This document shows positions 1 through 9,843 of a DNA stretch of 64,000 nt, piece after piece; within the stretch, counting starts at the first letter, position 1, and each line of letters begins with the position of its first letter. The stretch spans positions 62,001-126,000 of the forward strand of contig NZ_BOOU01000044.1 of the NCBI RefSeq assembly GCF_016863395.1. The letters run 5' to 3'. Source of the stretch: Sphaerisporangium rufum. Lineage in GTDB: Bacteria; Actinomycetota; Actinomycetes; Streptosporangiales; Streptosporangiaceae. The position numbers and the translations under genes were made by a program. The notes below the pieces were generated by a model. The model ran no database searches, was not told the origin of the DNA, and saw only the letters and a program-made list of their open reading frames with translations.

Positions 1-1952
1 TGCAGGGCATCCAGCGCTATCTGGGGTCGGGGCTGATCAAGGGCATCGGCCCGAAGATGGCCGAGCGGATCGTCGACCACTTCGGCCTGGACACCCTGGA
101 GGTGATCGAGAAGGAACCCGGCCGGCTGGTGGAGGTGCCGGGCCTTGGCCCCAAGCGCACCAAGATGATCGCGGCCGCCTGGGAGGAACAGAAGATCATC
201 AAAGAGGTGATGATCTTCCTGCAGGGGGTCGGGGTGTCCACCTCGATCGCGGTGCGCATCTTCAAGCAGTACGGCGACACCTCCATCACCGTGGTGCGCA
301 CCGAGCCCTACCGGCTGGCCGACGACGTGTGGGGCATCGGGTTCAAGACCGCCGACACCATCGCCCAGGCGGTGGGCATCCCGCACGACAGCCCCGAGCG
401 GATCAAGGCCGGCCTGCGCTACACCCTGTCGCAGGCCGCCGACGCCGGCCACTGCTACCTGCCGGCCCCCAACCTGGTCACCGAGGCGGTGAAGATCCTC
501 GGAGTGGAGTCCGAGCAGGTCACCGCGTGCCTGGCCGAGCTGGCCGCCGCCGAGGGGGTGGTGGCCGAGGACGTCCCGGCCGAGCAGGGCGAGGTTCCGG
601 CGGTCTACCTGCCGCCCTTCCACCGCGCCGAGCAGTCGCTGGCCGGGACGCTGCGCCGCCTGCTGGCCGGCGGGCACGACCGGCTGGCCGCCTTCACCGG
701 CGTCGACTGGCCGGCGGCGCTGAGCTGGCTGCGCGGCCGCACCGGCGCCGACCTGGCGCCCGAGCAGTCGCAGGCGGTGCGGCTGGCGCTCACCAGCAAG
801 GTGGCGGTGCTGACCGGCGGTCCGGGCTGCGGCAAGAGCTTCACCGTGCGCTCGATCGTCGAGCTGGCGCGGGCCAAGAAGGCCAAGGTGGTGCTGGCCG
901 CCCCCACCGGCCGGGCCGCCAAGCGGCTGGCCGAGCTCACCGGGCACGAGGCCACCACCGTGCACCGGCTGCTGCAGCTGCGCCCGGGCGGCGATCCCAC
1001 CTTCGACCGCGACAATCCGCTGGACGCCGACCTGCTGGTGGTCGACGAGGCCTCCATGCTGGACCTGCTGCTGGCCAACAAGCTGGCCAAGTCGGTGCCG
1101 CCCGGCGCGCACGTGCTGTTCGTCGGGGATGTCGACCAGCTCCCCTCGGTGGGGGCGGGGGAGGTGCTGCGCGACCTGCTGGCCGCCGAGCAGATCCCCC
1201 GGGTACGGCTCACCCAGATCTTCCGCCAGGCCGGGCAGTCGGGGGTGGTGGTCAACGCCCACCGCATCAACGCCGGCCGCCACCCGCTGCTTGCGGGCAT
1301 GGACGACTTCTTCCTGTTCCCCTGCGAGGAACCCGAGGAGATCGCCGCGCTCACCGTGGACGTGGTGGCCCGGCGCATCCCCCGCCGCTTCGGGATGGAC
1401 CCGCGCCGCGACGTTCAGGTGCTGGCGCCGATGCACCGCGGCGCGGCCGGCGCCGGCAACCTCAACACCGAGCTGCAGCAGACCCTCACCCCCTCCCGCG
1501 AGGGGATGCCCGAGCGGCGCTACGGCGGCCGCGTCTTCCGGATCGGCGACAAGGTCACCCAGCTGCGCAACAACTACGACAAGGGCGCCGCCGGAGTGTT
1601 CAACGGGACGGTCGGCGTGGTGGTCGACCTGCGGCCCGAGGACGGCCGGCTCACCGTGCGCACCGACGAGGACGAGGACGTCGACTACGCGTTCGACGAG
1701 CTGGACGAGCTGGCCCACGCCTACGCGGTGTCCATCCACCGCTCCCAGGGCAGCGAGTACCCGGCCGTGGTCGTCCCGCTGGCCACCAGCGCCTGGACGA
1801 TGCTGCAGCGCAACCTGCTCTACACCGCGGTGACCAGGGCCAAGAAACTGGTGGTGCTGGTGGGTTCGCGGCGCGCGCTGGCCCAGGCGGTGCGCACCCG
1901 CGGCGCCGGCCGCCGGCATACCGGGCTCACCCACCGCCTGCGCCAGGACTGA
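1..1952 (+). CDS. recD2: RecD2-like 5'-3' DNA helicase, 5' end outside window
   Basis: The reading frame is already open at base 3 and runs to a TGA at 1950, so the N-terminus lies outside the window. The visible part starts with the helix-hairpin-helix repeats of RecD2 ([18 protein letters not shown]). It then has a superfamily 1 helicase core: Walker A GGPGCGKS near base 814, Walker B LLVVDEAS near 1033, an IFRQ motif near 1215, and the C-terminal UvrD-like part with [14 protein letters not shown] and [11 protein letters not shown]. RecD2 unwinds DNA 5' to 3' using ATP and works in repair and recombination independently of RecBC. The Met at base 57 is internal. Confidence 0.93.
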   Translation, partial: QGIQRYLGSGLIKGIGPKMAERIVDHFGLDTLEVIEKEPGRLVEVPGLGPKRTKMIAAAWEEQKIIKEVMIFLQGVGVSTSIAVRIFKQYGDTSITVVRTEPYRLADDVWGIGFKTADTIAQAVGIPHDSPERIKAGLRYTLSQAADAGHCYLPAPNLVTEAVKILGVESEQVTACLAELAAAEGVVAEDVPAEQGEVPAVYLPPFHRAEQSLAGTLRRLLAGGHDRLAAFTGVDWPAALSWLRGRTGADLAPEQSQAVRLALTSKVAVLTGGPGCGKSFTVRSIVELARAKKAKVVLAAPTGRAAKRLAELTGHEATTVHRLLQLRPGGDPTFDRDNPLDADLLVVDEASMLDLLLANKLAKSVPPGAHVLFVGDVDQLPSVGAGEVLRDLLAAEQIPRVRLTQIFRQAGQSGVVVNAHRINAGRHPLLAGMDDFFLFPCEEPEEIAALTVDVVARRIPRRFGMDPRRDVQVLAPMHRGAAGAGNLNTELQQTLTPSREGMPERRYGGRVFRIGDKVTQLRNNYDKGAAGVFNGTVGVVVDLRPEDGRLTVRTDEDEDVDYAFDELDELAHAYAVSIHRSQGSEYPAVVVPLATSAWTMLQRNLLYTAVTRAKKLVVLVGSRRALAQAVRTRGAGRRHTGLTHRLRQD

Positions 1953-2186
1953 CGGGGCCGCCCTCCCCTCGCCGCGCTCACCGTGCGCGGCGCGAGACCG
2001 TCACGGGGCCTGACCGGCGGCGCCGCCGTCATCCGGCACGCGCCCCTCCCGCGCGCTTTCGCCGATCACCCGGCGGCCGGCAGGCCTGAGCGGCCGCGCC
2101 GGGCGGACTCTTTTCGGGGCGCGTACCCAGGCTCGTTGTCGAAATGTGCTCTAAGTCGGACGAAACCTGCGCGACCAGGTGCCAAT

Positions 2187-2204
2187 CCCTATTAGGGTTT
2201 TTTT
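2187..2204 (+). terminator. Short hairpin followed by seven T, ahead of the transpeptidase gene
   Basis: The arms CCCTA and TAGGG sit around a single T and are followed by seven T residues. This is the layout of a weak intrinsic terminator, but the loop is too tight to fold without opening a pair. It lies about 235 bases after recD2 and about 30 before the transpeptidase start. It could end recD2 transcripts or act in the 5' leader of the next gene. Confidence 0.3.
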
Positions 2205-2235
2205 AATGCACTTTGCCGCTGTGGGGGAGAGGTCT

Positions 2236-3456
2236 GTGCGGGACAACCGTCAGCGTCTGAGGACTCCGATCGCCGCCCTGGCCGTCGCGACGGCCGCCGC
2301 GCTGACCGCGTCATGCTCGGGCTCCACCGGCGGCACGGGCACGCCGCCGGGCGCCGCGGGGGAGACCCAGGCGCCCCCGACGCCCGCCCCCGCCATCACC
2401 GTCACCCCCGCCAAGGGCGCCGCCAAGGTCCGCCCCGACAAGGGCGTCGAGGTCACCGCCGGCGGCGGCACCCTGCAGGAGGTCACCCTGCAGGCCGGCG
2501 GCAAGACCGTCGCCGCCGAGGGCACCTATGACGCCGAGCGCACCCGCTGGGTCTTCAAGGGCCCGCTCAAGCCGGCCACCAAGTACACCGTCACCGCCAA
2601 GGCCGAAGGCGCCGGAGGACCGGCCACGGTGACCAGCACCTTCACCACCCTCAAACCCGCCCAGGAACTCCGCATCGCCGACATCACCCCCAACGTCAAG
2701 GGCGAGACCGTCGGCGTCGGCATGCCGATCATGGTGCGGTTCACCCGGCCGGTCGGCGACCGCAAGGCGGTGGAGAAGTCCCTCACCGTCACCGCCGAGA
2801 AGAAGACCACCGGCGCCTGGCGGTGGATCGACGACTCCCTGGCCATCTACCGGCCCGCCAAATACTGGCCCGCCCACCAGAAGGTGAAGTTCACCGCCCG
2901 CCTGCAGGGCGTCAAATCCGGCAAGGACACCTGGGGCGTGAAGAACTACACCGCCACCATGAAGATCGGCGCCGCCTGGATCAGCACCGCCGACACCCGC
3001 ACCCACACCATGGTCGTCCGCCGGGACGGCAAGGTCGTCAAGCGGATGCCGATCAGCGCCGGCAAGGCCACCACCCGCGAGTACACCACCACCTCCGGGG
3101 TCCACCTCACCATGGAGCGCGGCAACCCGGTCACCATGATCTCCCCGGGCAAGAAGGAGGGCGACCCCGGCTACTACAAGGAGGTCGTCAACCACGCGGT
3201 GCGCATCTCCAACAGCGGCGAGTACGTGCACAGCGCCCCCTGGTCGGTCGGCTCCCAGGGCCGGGCCAACGTCAGCCACGGCTGCCTCAACGCCCGCCCC
3301 GACCAGGCCCGCTGGTACTACGAGAACTTCCACCGCGGCGACGTGGTCGTCATCAAGGGCACCAACCGGGCCCTTGAATGGAACAACGGCTGGGGCTTTT
3401 GGCAGATGCCCTTCAAGCAGTGGAAGAAGGGCAGCGCCCTGAAGGTCACCGGCTGA
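2236..3456 (+). CDS. L,D-transpeptidase, secreted lipoprotein
   Basis: The GTG at 2236 is chosen because GGGGGAGAGG lies 5-6 bases upstream and because it gives a clean lipoprotein signal: charged RQRLR, a hydrophobic run, then a lipobox ending at TASC near residue 23. After a Pro/Gly/Thr linker come Ig-like domains (about residues 60-240) and a C-terminal YkuD domain. The catalytic set is visible: His332 in HSAPWS and Cys350 in SHGCLN. Enzymes of this type (LdtMt2-like) make 3-3 cross-links in actinobacterial peptidoglycan from outside the membrane. About 406 residues, normal for the family. No operon partner is visible. Confidence 0.92.
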   Translation: MRDNRQRLRTPIAALAVATAAALTASCSGSTGGTGTPPGAAGETQAPPTPAPAITVTPAKGAAKVRPDKGVEVTAGGGTLQEVTLQAGGKTVAAEGTYDAERTRWVFKGPLKPATKYTVTAKAEGAGGPATVTSTFTTLKPAQELRIADITPNVKGETVGVGMPIMVRFTRPVGDRKAVEKSLTVTAEKKTTGAWRWIDDSLAIYRPAKYWPAHQKVKFTARLQGVKSGKDTWGVKNYTATMKIGAAWISTADTRTHTMVVRRDGKVVKRMPISAGKATTREYTTTSGVHLTMERGNPVTMISPGKKEGDPGYYKEVVNHAVRISNSGEYVHSAPWSVGSQGRANVSHGCLNARPDQARWYYENFHRGDVVVIKGTNRALEWNNGWGFWQMPFKQWKKGSALKVTG

Positions 3457-3474
3457 CCCACTCCGCCCGGCCGC

Positions 3475-3488
3475 CTCGCCCCGGCGAG
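3475..3488. terminator. Possible hairpin between convergent genes
   Basis: CTCGC and GCGAG can pair around a CCCG loop, 19 bases after the transpeptidase stop and about 95 before the end of the convergent OmpA-like gene. There is no T run. The position suits a two-way terminator but the stem is short. Confidence 0.25.
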
Positions 3489-3583
3489 CCGGACCGGTGC
3501 GGCGACGCCCACCGGACCCGCACCGCCGCCACCGAGCGGCCCGCCGGCGGCCCGTGGACGTGGCCGCCGGCCTCAGACCACGC

Positions 3584-5188
3584 TCAGGAGACGGGCACCT
3601 CGGCGACCGGCTGGAATCCCGGGATGTGGACCGTGACCCTGGCCGTCTGCGAGGGAAGCTTGAACATCGCCCACAGGGTGTACTCCTCCCCCTTTTCCAC
3701 CAGGTACTGGTCGCGGTCGGTGCTGTGCAGGTTGGGGCCGAGGGCGAGGCGAATGCGATCGTCGCGCAGCGCGCGGTAACGCCGGTCCCCGTCGGCCAGG
3801 AAGGCGGCGCTGGTGCTCGTGGTCACCTCGGCGTAAAGGCCGCTGTGGTCGTGGGAGGAGCTCCAGACGTTGAGCGGCCGCTCGTCATCGTTGCGGACCG
3901 TCCAGGTGAGAGCCACATATCCGTACATGTCACGCTTGAGCTCATTGATACGGACCTCAGCGCGTTTCGGCCAGTACTCCGGGCCGATGATCCAGGGCGC
4001 CGAGCCGGCCGGGGCGGTGCCGATGACGGGCAGGCCCGCCTGTCCGGTGCGGCCCGACGATCGCGTCGGGGGGACCGGTACGGGGGTGGCGGCGGGCCGG
4101 GGACGGGCGAAGATGACGCTCACGCGGCGGTTGACGCGGCGGCCTTCGGCGTTGTCGTTGTCGGCGATGGGGCGGTGTGAGCCGTAGCCGCGCACCCGGT
4201 AGTCCAGACCGGATCGCGTCACCAACCGGCCCAGTGCCGCCCGCACGCTGCGGGCGCGGCGGGTGGACAGCGGATCGTTGATGGCGTCGGTGCCGGTGCT
4301 GTCGGCATGGCCCTCGATGGTGACCCGATCACCGGGAGAGCGGTCGATCTCGGCCGCCACCTGCTGCAGCGCCTGCCGCGCCCGCGCGGTGAGCTTGGCC
4401 TTGTTCACCGCGAACAGCACGTCCGTCGACAGCCGCACGGTCAGCCGCTCGCCGTCGTCATCGCGTGACTTGACCGCGTCGTCCACCTGCTCGACCAGGG
4501 ACAGCACTTCAGGCGCGCCGGCCCGGGCGGAGTCGGGATCGACCGGGTCATTCCCGGAGTCGTCGACGGTCAGCGGTTCGGGCCTGGCGCTGCCCAGCGG
4601 GATGTCAAGGAAGGGGGGCGCGGGCGGGAAGAGCACGTCCAGGTGCGTCACGTCGGCGGCCGGCGCGGGGAAGACGGCCACCAGATCAACCGAGGCATGG
4701 GGTTTGATCCGCGGCCAGCCGCGCGTGCACAGGCACGACAGGTCACGGTATCCGAGCGGGAAGTACCGCTTGCCGTTCTTGCCGTCCACCAGCGAGACGC
4801 CGCCGATGTTGTTGGAGTTCACCCGCGTGCTGTTCCACGGGATGCTCAGCGACGCGCCGAAGACGTACTCCTCGTCCTGGTCGTTGCGCACCCGCAGGCG
4901 GGCCACGACCCGCCGCGGCGAGACGCGGTCCAGCGCCGTCAGCTCCACCCTCACCCGCTCGCCCACCGCCAGCGGCCGAACCCCCAGCGCCGTGCCCACT
5001 CCCGGCGAGGAGGCCGGTGACGGCGTACCCGCCGTGGAGTCCGGCCCCGCTCCCGCACCCTTCCCGGCACCGGCCCCGGCGGAGGAACCGGTCGGGGAGG
5101 GCCCGGGCGGCCGCTCACCGGTCGCGCATCCTTGGACCGATAACAGGCCGGCCAGGATTCCCGCCATGGCGCCCGTCGCCTTGTTCAT
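3584..5188 (-). CDS. OmpA-family lipoprotein
   Basis: Start ATG at 5188 with AGGAGAG about 11 bases upstream. The N-terminus is a lipoprotein signal with lipobox VQGC near residue 21, then a Pro/Ser/Gly-rich stretch. Residues about 60-230 resemble the secreted beta-sandwich domains of actinobacterial lipoproteins. An OmpA/MotB-type peptidoglycan-binding domain follows at about 250-365 (DVLFAVNKAKL, IEGHADSTGTD, NRRVSVIF). A second beta-rich domain occupies about 395-534 and repeats features of the first, such as a conserved YGYVALTWTVRNDDE stretch. It probably anchors membrane lipid to the wall; its precise role is unknown. About 534 residues. Confidence 0.85.
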   Translation of the reverse strand: MNKATGAMAGILAGLLSVQGCATGERPPGPSPTGSSAGAGAGKGAGAGPDSTAGTPSPASSPGVGTALGVRPLAVGERVRVELTALDRVSPRRVVARLRVRNDQDEEYVFGASLSIPWNSTRVNSNNIGGVSLVDGKNGKRYFPLGYRDLSCLCTRGWPRIKPHASVDLVAVFPAPAADVTHLDVLFPPAPPFLDIPLGSARPEPLTVDDSGNDPVDPDSARAGAPEVLSLVEQVDDAVKSRDDDGERLTVRLSTDVLFAVNKAKLTARARQALQQVAAEIDRSPGDRVTIEGHADSTGTDAINDPLSTRRARSVRAALGRLVTRSGLDYRVRGYGSHRPIADNDNAEGRRVNRRVSVIFARPRPAATPVPVPPTRSSGRTGQAGLPVIGTAPAGSAPWIIGPEYWPKRAEVRINELKRDMYGYVALTWTVRNDDERPLNVWSSSHDHSGLYAEVTTSTSAAFLADGDRRYRALRDDRIRLALGPNLHSTDRDQYLVEKGEEYTLWAMFKLPSQTARVTVHIPGFQPVAEVPVS

Positions 5189-5328
5189 GTCGAACCCCGC
5201 TCTCCTGACGTAGTGATCACGATGACAGGCCGGGCGGTGGCGACCCCGGCGCCCGCCGCCCGGCCTGTGCACCAACCCTGACCGCCCGCCCGCATCGCCC
5301 GCGTCGCCGGTCGGGGGCGCGGCACCGC

Positions 5329-6114
5329 TCAGGGGGTCATGTCCCACAACAGCCGGTAGTAGGCGATCCGCTCGGGGTCGGCCGCCACCCCGTAGGACTC
5401 CAGCAGCAGCGGCTCCCACCCCGGCCCGTAGTTCCAGTCCAGACTCCAGCTCGCCACCGCCAGATCCGCCCACCGGTCGGCCACCCCGAGCTCGCCCAGG
5501 TCCACGTGCCCCACCCACCGCCCGGCGCCGTCCACCAGCGTGTTGGGCGCGCACGCGTCGCCGTGGCACACCACCGCCCGGTCCACCGGCGGCACCCGCT
5601 CCAGCGCCGCCAGCGCCTCGGCCGGCGAAAGCCCCCCGTAGCCGACCCGCTCGGCGTCCTGCGGCCCGGCGGCCCGGGCCCGGGCCACCCGCTCGGGCAC
5701 GCCCCAGGAGAACGGGCAGGACGCCACCGGCAGCGCCTCGTGCAACGCCCGCAGCCCGTGCCCGATCGCGGCCACGACCGGCGCCGGATCGGCCGGCCAG
5801 CGCCCCGACACCGCGCTGTCACCCGGCAGCGCCGCGGTCACCAGCCACTCACCGCCCTGCCCCGACCCCCACTCCAGCACCCGCGGCACCGCAGTGAACT
5901 CCACCGCCCACGCCAGCCGCTCCCGCTCGGCGGCCAGGTCAAGCCCGCTGCCCGCCGGCGCCCACTTGGCGAACCGACGCCGGTGCGGCCCGGTGAGCTC
6001 GAACGTCAGCCCGTCCCGCTCGTTGCGCCACACCGCGCGCACCTCGTCCCCGCCGGCGATCGCGGCGATCGGCCCGGGAACCGGCACCTCGGTGAGCGGT
6101 CTGTGCGCGATCAC
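5329..6114 (-). CDS. Aminoglycoside 3'-phosphotransferase-like kinase
   Basis: 261 residues from a GTG at 6114; no good ribosome site is visible there, and the divergent sigma-factor promoter limits any extension. The C-terminal half has the APH(3') pattern: catalytic HGDACAPN, then the metal-binding [18 protein letters not shown], and an ending close to [11 protein letters not shown]. The N-terminal half keeps [14 protein letters not shown], also typical of APH(3'). Known members phosphorylate kanamycin/neomycin-class drugs. Many chromosomal actinomycete copies have untested substrates, so resistance is an inference. It shares a 60-base intergenic region with the sigma gene. Confidence 0.85.
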   Translation of the reverse strand: MIAHRPLTEVPVPGPIAAIAGGDEVRAVWRNERDGLTFELTGPHRRRFAKWAPAGSGLDLAAERERLAWAVEFTAVPRVLEWGSGQGGEWLVTAALPGDSAVSGRWPADPAPVVAAIGHGLRALHEALPVASCPFSWGVPERVARARAAGPQDAERVGYGGLSPAEALAALERVPPVDRAVVCHGDACAPNTLVDGAGRWVGHVDLGELGVADRWADLAVASWSLDWNYGPGWEPLLLESYGVAADPERIAYYRLLWDMTP

Positions 6115-6164
6115 CCCGACACTCTGGCACGCCCCCTCCCGGCCCGGCAACGCCCGGGCGGACC

Positions 6165-6170
6165 TAGGAT
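6165..6170 (+). promoter_or_regulatory. Leaderless -10 box of the sigma-factor gene
   Basis: TAGGAT lies exactly seven bases before the ATG at 6178, the usual spacing for leaderless actinobacterial transcripts. The same layout recurs before several genes in this window. Confidence 0.5.
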
Positions 6171-6177
6171 GTCCGCC

Positions 6178-7158
6178 ATGGCCGGACCGGCACACCTTCG
6201 CCTCCCCGACCCGCCCGCCGCGCGCCCCGGCGACCGCGACGCCTTCGAGGCGCTGGTCGGACCCTTCCTGGCCGAACTGCACGCCCACTGCTACCGGATG
6301 CTCGGCTCGGCGCACGACGCCGACGACGCCCTGCAGGAGACGCTGCTGCGCGCCTGGCGCGGCCTGGACGGCTACGACGAGCGCGGCACGGCCCGCGCCT
6401 GGCTCTACCGGATCGCCACCAACCGGTGCCTGACCATGATCGAGCGGCGGCGCCGGCGGGAGCTGCCCACCGGCCTGGCCGCCGGCGCCGATGCCGCCGA
6501 GATCAGCTGGCTGGAGCCCTACCCGCCCCGCCCCCCTGCCGCCGAGGGCGCCCCGGAGGACACGCTGGTGGCCCGCGAGGGCCTGGAGCTGGCCTTCGTC
6601 GCCGCCGTGCAGCACCTGCCCGCCCGCCAGCGCGCGGTGCTGCTGCTACGCGAGGTGATCGGCTTCACCGCCGCCGAGGTCGCCGGCCTGCTGGACACCA
6701 CCGTGCCGGCCGTCAACAGCGCCCTGCAGCGGGCCCGCCGCGCGCTGCCCGGCCCGCCGGCGAGCGGTCCGGCACCATCGCCCGCCGACCCGCGCGTCAA
6801 GGAGCTGGCCCGCCGATACGCCGCCGCCTGGCAGGCCGGCGACCTGGACGCCATCGTCACGCTGCTGGCCGCCGACGCCCGGTACTCCATGCCGCCGCTA
6901 CCCGCATGGTTCCGCGGCCGCGCCGCCATCAGGGCGTTCCTCGCGGACGGGCCGCTGCGGTGGCGGTGGCGGTTCCGCCCGGCCGTTGCCAACGGCCAGC
7001 CGGCGTTCGCCACCTACCGGTGGGACGGCGAGCGCGGCCACTACATCCCGGGCGGGGTGGACGTGCTGACCGTGCGCGGCGACCACATCGCCGAGGTCGT
7101 CTCGTTCCTGTCGGCCGACCCGGCCGCGTTCGGCCTACCGGCCAACCTGCCCGCCTGA
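6178..7158 (+). CDS. ECF-type RNA polymerase sigma factor with C-terminal SnoaL-like domain
   Basis: ATG 6178 is preferred over the in-frame ATG at 6169 because TAGGAT sits seven bases before it. Region 2 is clear ([38 protein letters not shown]), as is region 4 ([41 protein letters not shown]). After about residue 205 comes a SnoaL/NTF2-like domain ([27 protein letters not shown]), which in SigG/SigJ-type factors replaces an anti-sigma factor in control. 326 residues. No anti-sigma gene is next to it. The target promoters cannot be read from the window. Confidence 0.9.
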   Translation: MAGPAHLRLPDPPAARPGDRDAFEALVGPFLAELHAHCYRMLGSAHDADDALQETLLRAWRGLDGYDERGTARAWLYRIATNRCLTMIERRRRRELPTGLAAGADAAEISWLEPYPPRPPAAEGAPEDTLVAREGLELAFVAAVQHLPARQRAVLLLREVIGFTAAEVAGLLDTTVPAVNSALQRARRALPGPPASGPAPSPADPRVKELARRYAAAWQAGDLDAIVTLLAADARYSMPPLPAWFRGRAAIRAFLADGPLRWRWRFRPAVANGQPAFATYRWDGERGHYIPGGVDVLTVRGDHIAEVVSFLSADPAAFGLPANLPA

Positions 7159-7506
7159 CCGGCCGCGCACGTCCCCGCCCGCCGTCCGCCGCACCGGACC
7201 TGACGGGCCCCGTGGGACCGGAGGACACCGCCGGCGGATCCCCGCGGCCGCCTGGCCGAGGCCGCGTGCCGGCCGCGCGGAAGGCGCTCGACCGGCACGC
7301 GGCCTGGCCGCGCCGCACCACCGGCCGGTACGGGCGGTGGTGCGGCCCGTCGTACGGGCGGTGGTGCGGCCCGCGCGCACATCCCGGACCGGCCCGGGGC
7401 GAAGCCGGGTGGAGTCCGGCGATGAGTCGGCACCCCCGCCGGGGGTTGTAGGGGTGAGCGCGGCATCCACCGCGGCGACCGCCCCCGGCAACCTCCTGGA
7501 GGACCC
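7159..7506. other. Intergenic region with a 24-base tandem repeat
   Basis: No gene is supported in these 348 bases. They hold two perfect 22-base direct repeats at 7328-7349 and 7352-7373, a GC-rich CCCCC/GGGGG inverted repeat near 7432, and the GGAGG ribosome site of the next gene. The promoter of that gene is probably here but no clear -10 can be assigned. Confidence 0.5.
7328..7373. repeat. Two 22-base perfect direct repeats, 24-base period
   Basis: Each copy starts GTACGGGCGGTGG and ends GCGGCCCG; the copies are separated by two bases. They lie between the sigma-factor gene and the SnoaL gene. They could be a double protein-binding site or a replication-slippage duplication. Confidence 0.8.
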
Positions 7507-8535
7507 ATGACCACGCCACCCGGCCACACCACGGCCCCCGGCGTTACCGCCGCCGACACCGAGCGGCACATCACCGAACTGATCCACCGGTGGGTCGCGG
7601 CGGTGGACGCCGGCGACCTGGCCGGCGTGCTGGCCGGCCGCGACGACGACATCGTGATGTTCGACGTGCCGCCCCCCGACCAGGGCGTGCGCGGCATCGA
7701 CGCCTACCGCGCCGCCTGGCCGGCGTTCCTGGCCTGGCAGCGCGGCGGCGCCCGGTTCGAACTGGCGGACCTGACCGTCACCGCCGGCCAGGACGTCGCC
7801 TTCGCCCACGCCCTGCTGCGCTGCGGCACCGAGGGCGGACTTGCCGAGGCCCCCGGGGTCCGGCTGCGGCTGACGCTGGGCCTGCGCCGCCGCTCGGGCC
7901 GCTGGGTCGTCACCCACGAGCACCACTCCTTCCCGCTGCGCGACGCCCCCGCCACCCCCGGCCCGGATGCCGGCACCGATCACCACCCCGGCCGTGACGC
8001 CGGCCGAGACGCCGACACCGGCGGCGACACCGGCGGCGACACCGGCGGCGACACAGAAAAGCGGCGGCCGGCCGGCCGGACCGCCGGCACGGAACAGGCC
8101 CACCGCCAGATCCGCGCCCTGTTCGACCGCTGGTTCGAGCGCACCACCGCCGGCGACCTGGACGGCCTGATGGAACCCATCGCCGCCGAGGTCGTCTCCT
8201 ACGAGCACGACGGCCCGCTGGAGTACCGCGGCGCGGCCGCCGTCCGGGAGGTCTGCGCACGCAACCTGCCCGCCGCCCCGCGCAGCGCCGAATGGACGGT
8301 GCCACAGATGACCGTGGTCAGCGACGGGGACCTGGCCGTTGCCTGGGGCCTGGACCGGGTACGCCTGCCGGGCCCGGACGGCACCACCCAGGAGATGTGG
8401 TCACGCGGCACGCGGGTGCTGCGCCGCACCGGCGGCTCCTGGTCGATGATCCACCAGCACCTGTCCAGCCCTCGTGACCCCGCCACCGGCCAGGCCGCCA
8501 CCACCCTGCGCCCCGGCACCCCGCCCACCGGCTGA
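7507..8535 (+). CDS. Tandem SnoaL-like (NTF2-fold) protein
   Basis: ATG 7507 follows GGAGG at 7497. Two SnoaL/ketosteroid-isomerase-like domains are joined head to tail: residues about 18-145 (LIHRWVAAVDAGDLAGVLAG..DDIVMFDVPPP) and about 200-335 (LFDRWFERTTAGDLDGLMEPIAAEVVSYEHDGPL). The linker is acidic and repetitive, with DTGG units encoded by near-identical 12-base repeats around 8028-8060. Single-domain relatives are often stand-alone proteins of unknown substrate. The tandem form may act as an internal dimer. It lies after a sigma factor that itself carries a SnoaL tail, so a link in regulation or ligand is possible but unproven. Confidence 0.8.
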   Translation: MTTPPGHTTAPGVTAADTERHITELIHRWVAAVDAGDLAGVLAGRDDDIVMFDVPPPDQGVRGIDAYRAAWPAFLAWQRGGARFELADLTVTAGQDVAFAHALLRCGTEGGLAEAPGVRLRLTLGLRRRSGRWVVTHEHHSFPLRDAPATPGPDAGTDHHPGRDAGRDADTGGDTGGDTGGDTEKRRPAGRTAGTEQAHRQIRALFDRWFERTTAGDLDGLMEPIAAEVVSYEHDGPLEYRGAAAVREVCARNLPAAPRSAEWTVPQMTVVSDGDLAVAWGLDRVRLPGPDGTTQEMWSRGTRVLRRTGGSWSMIHQHLSSPRDPATGQAATTLRPGTPPTG

Positions 8536-8584
8536 CCGGTGCCCGAGCCCGGGCCGGTGCGGACCGCCCCGTACCGGGCAGGGC

Positions 8585-9571
8585 TCACATCAGCGAGAGC
8601 TGGTGGTCGGCCGACCGGCGCGCCCGCCAGGCACGCCGGCGCGCGCCGATGCCGTACAACCGGGCCAGCTCGGCCACCTGCGCCACCACCCGTGCCCGGT
8701 AGGACTCCGCCGCCAGCGGCCCCTGCCCGTACAGCTCCTCATAGCGTCCCACCAGCCCGGGATGCTCGGCCGCCAGCCACCCCAGATACCACTCGCGGGT
8801 GCCCGGCGGCAGCGCCAGCACCACCGGGGTGACCGCCACCGCACCGGTCTCGGCCACCCGCCGCACCACCGCCCGCAACTGGTCGGCCGAGTCGGTCAGG
8901 CACGGCAGCACCGGCGCCATCACCACGGCGCACGCCACCCCCCGCTCGCCCAGCTCGGCGCACAGCTCCAGCCGCTTCTGCGCCGGCGGCGCCCCCGGCT
9001 CCACCGCCCGGCGCAACCGGTCGTCCACGAACCCCACCGACACCCGCACCTGCACCTCGGCCACCTCGGCGGCCTCGGCCAGCAACTCGGCGTCCCGCAA
9101 CACCAGCGGGCTCTTGGTCAGCACCTGGAACGGATTGCCCGCGTCCCGCAGCGCCGCCACGATGCCCGGCATCAACCGGTAGGTCTGCTCGGCCTGCTGG
9201 TAGCAGTCCCCGCTCAACCCGATACCGACCATCTCGCCGCGCCAGCGCGGCGCGGCCAGCTCGGCCCGCAGCCGCCGCGCGGCATCGGTCTTGACCACGA
9301 TCGAGGTGCCGAAGTCGCGCGCACCGTCCAGGCCCAGCGCCCGGTGCCCGGGCCGCGCCGAGCAGTACAGGCACGAATGCCCGCACCCCCGGTAGGGGCT
9401 GACCCCGTGCCGCAGGCCGAGCTCGGCCAGGTCGCGCACCGGCTCGATCACCGTGCGGGCCGGCACCTCGTAGAAGGTGGTGGCGCCGTCGACGCGCCGC
9501 ACCGCGCGCCTGGCCACCCGCGGCAGCGGCGGCGGCGCCGGTCCGGCGAGAGGAAGGGCGTCGAAACGCAT
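8585..9571 (-). CDS. Rv2578c-family radical SAM protein
   Basis: ATG 9571 (MRFDALPL) is the likely start; an in-frame ATG at 9592 would add seven residues. The cluster-binding motif CGHSCLYC (CX3CX2C) is near residue 75, followed by a TIM-barrel-like core with GEMVGIGLSGDCYQ and FQVLTKSPLVLRDAELL. About 328 residues. The family is close to SplB-like and Rv2578c proteins that bind a 4Fe-4S cluster and S-adenosylmethionine; the substrate is not known. It is convergent with the SnoaL gene and divergent from the DUF952 gene. Confidence 0.87.
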   Translation of the reverse strand: MRFDALPLAGPAPPPLPRVARRAVRRVDGATTFYEVPARTVIEPVRDLAELGLRHGVSPYRGCGHSCLYCSARPGHRALGLDGARDFGTSIVVKTDAARRLRAELAAPRWRGEMVGIGLSGDCYQQAEQTYRLMPGIVAALRDAGNPFQVLTKSPLVLRDAELLAEAAEVAEVQVRVSVGFVDDRLRRAVEPGAPPAQKRLELCAELGERGVACAVVMAPVLPCLTDSADQLRAVVRRVAETGAVAVTPVVLALPPGTREWYLGWLAAEHPGLVGRYEELYGQGPLAAESYRARVVAQVAELARLYGIGARRRAWRARRSADHQLSLM

Positions 9572-9843
9572 GACCAACAGTGGAACACGCATTCGATACC
9601 GGTGGCAACCCGAACACCGCACCGCCCCGATCCGCCTTTCCCGTCCCGGACCGACCGGAATCGGCCCGGTCGGGCCCATCCGCGGGGCGGGGGAGCGGCG
9701 GGCGCGGCGCGCCCGCGGCGACCGGCACCCCCGCCCCCTCCGGCCGCCCTCTCCGGCCGCCACCGCCGGTGTCGCGCAGGCCGGGGCCTACCGGCGGGCA
9801 CAGGGCCTGGGCCGGCCGCGACATCACCCCTAGGCTGGGCGGA

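Noticed and set aside
2311-3333. Long Gly/Asp/Val-rich frame opposite the L,D-transpeptidase
   Set aside because: Low-complexity mirror of a gene with signal peptide and catalytic motifs on the other strand.
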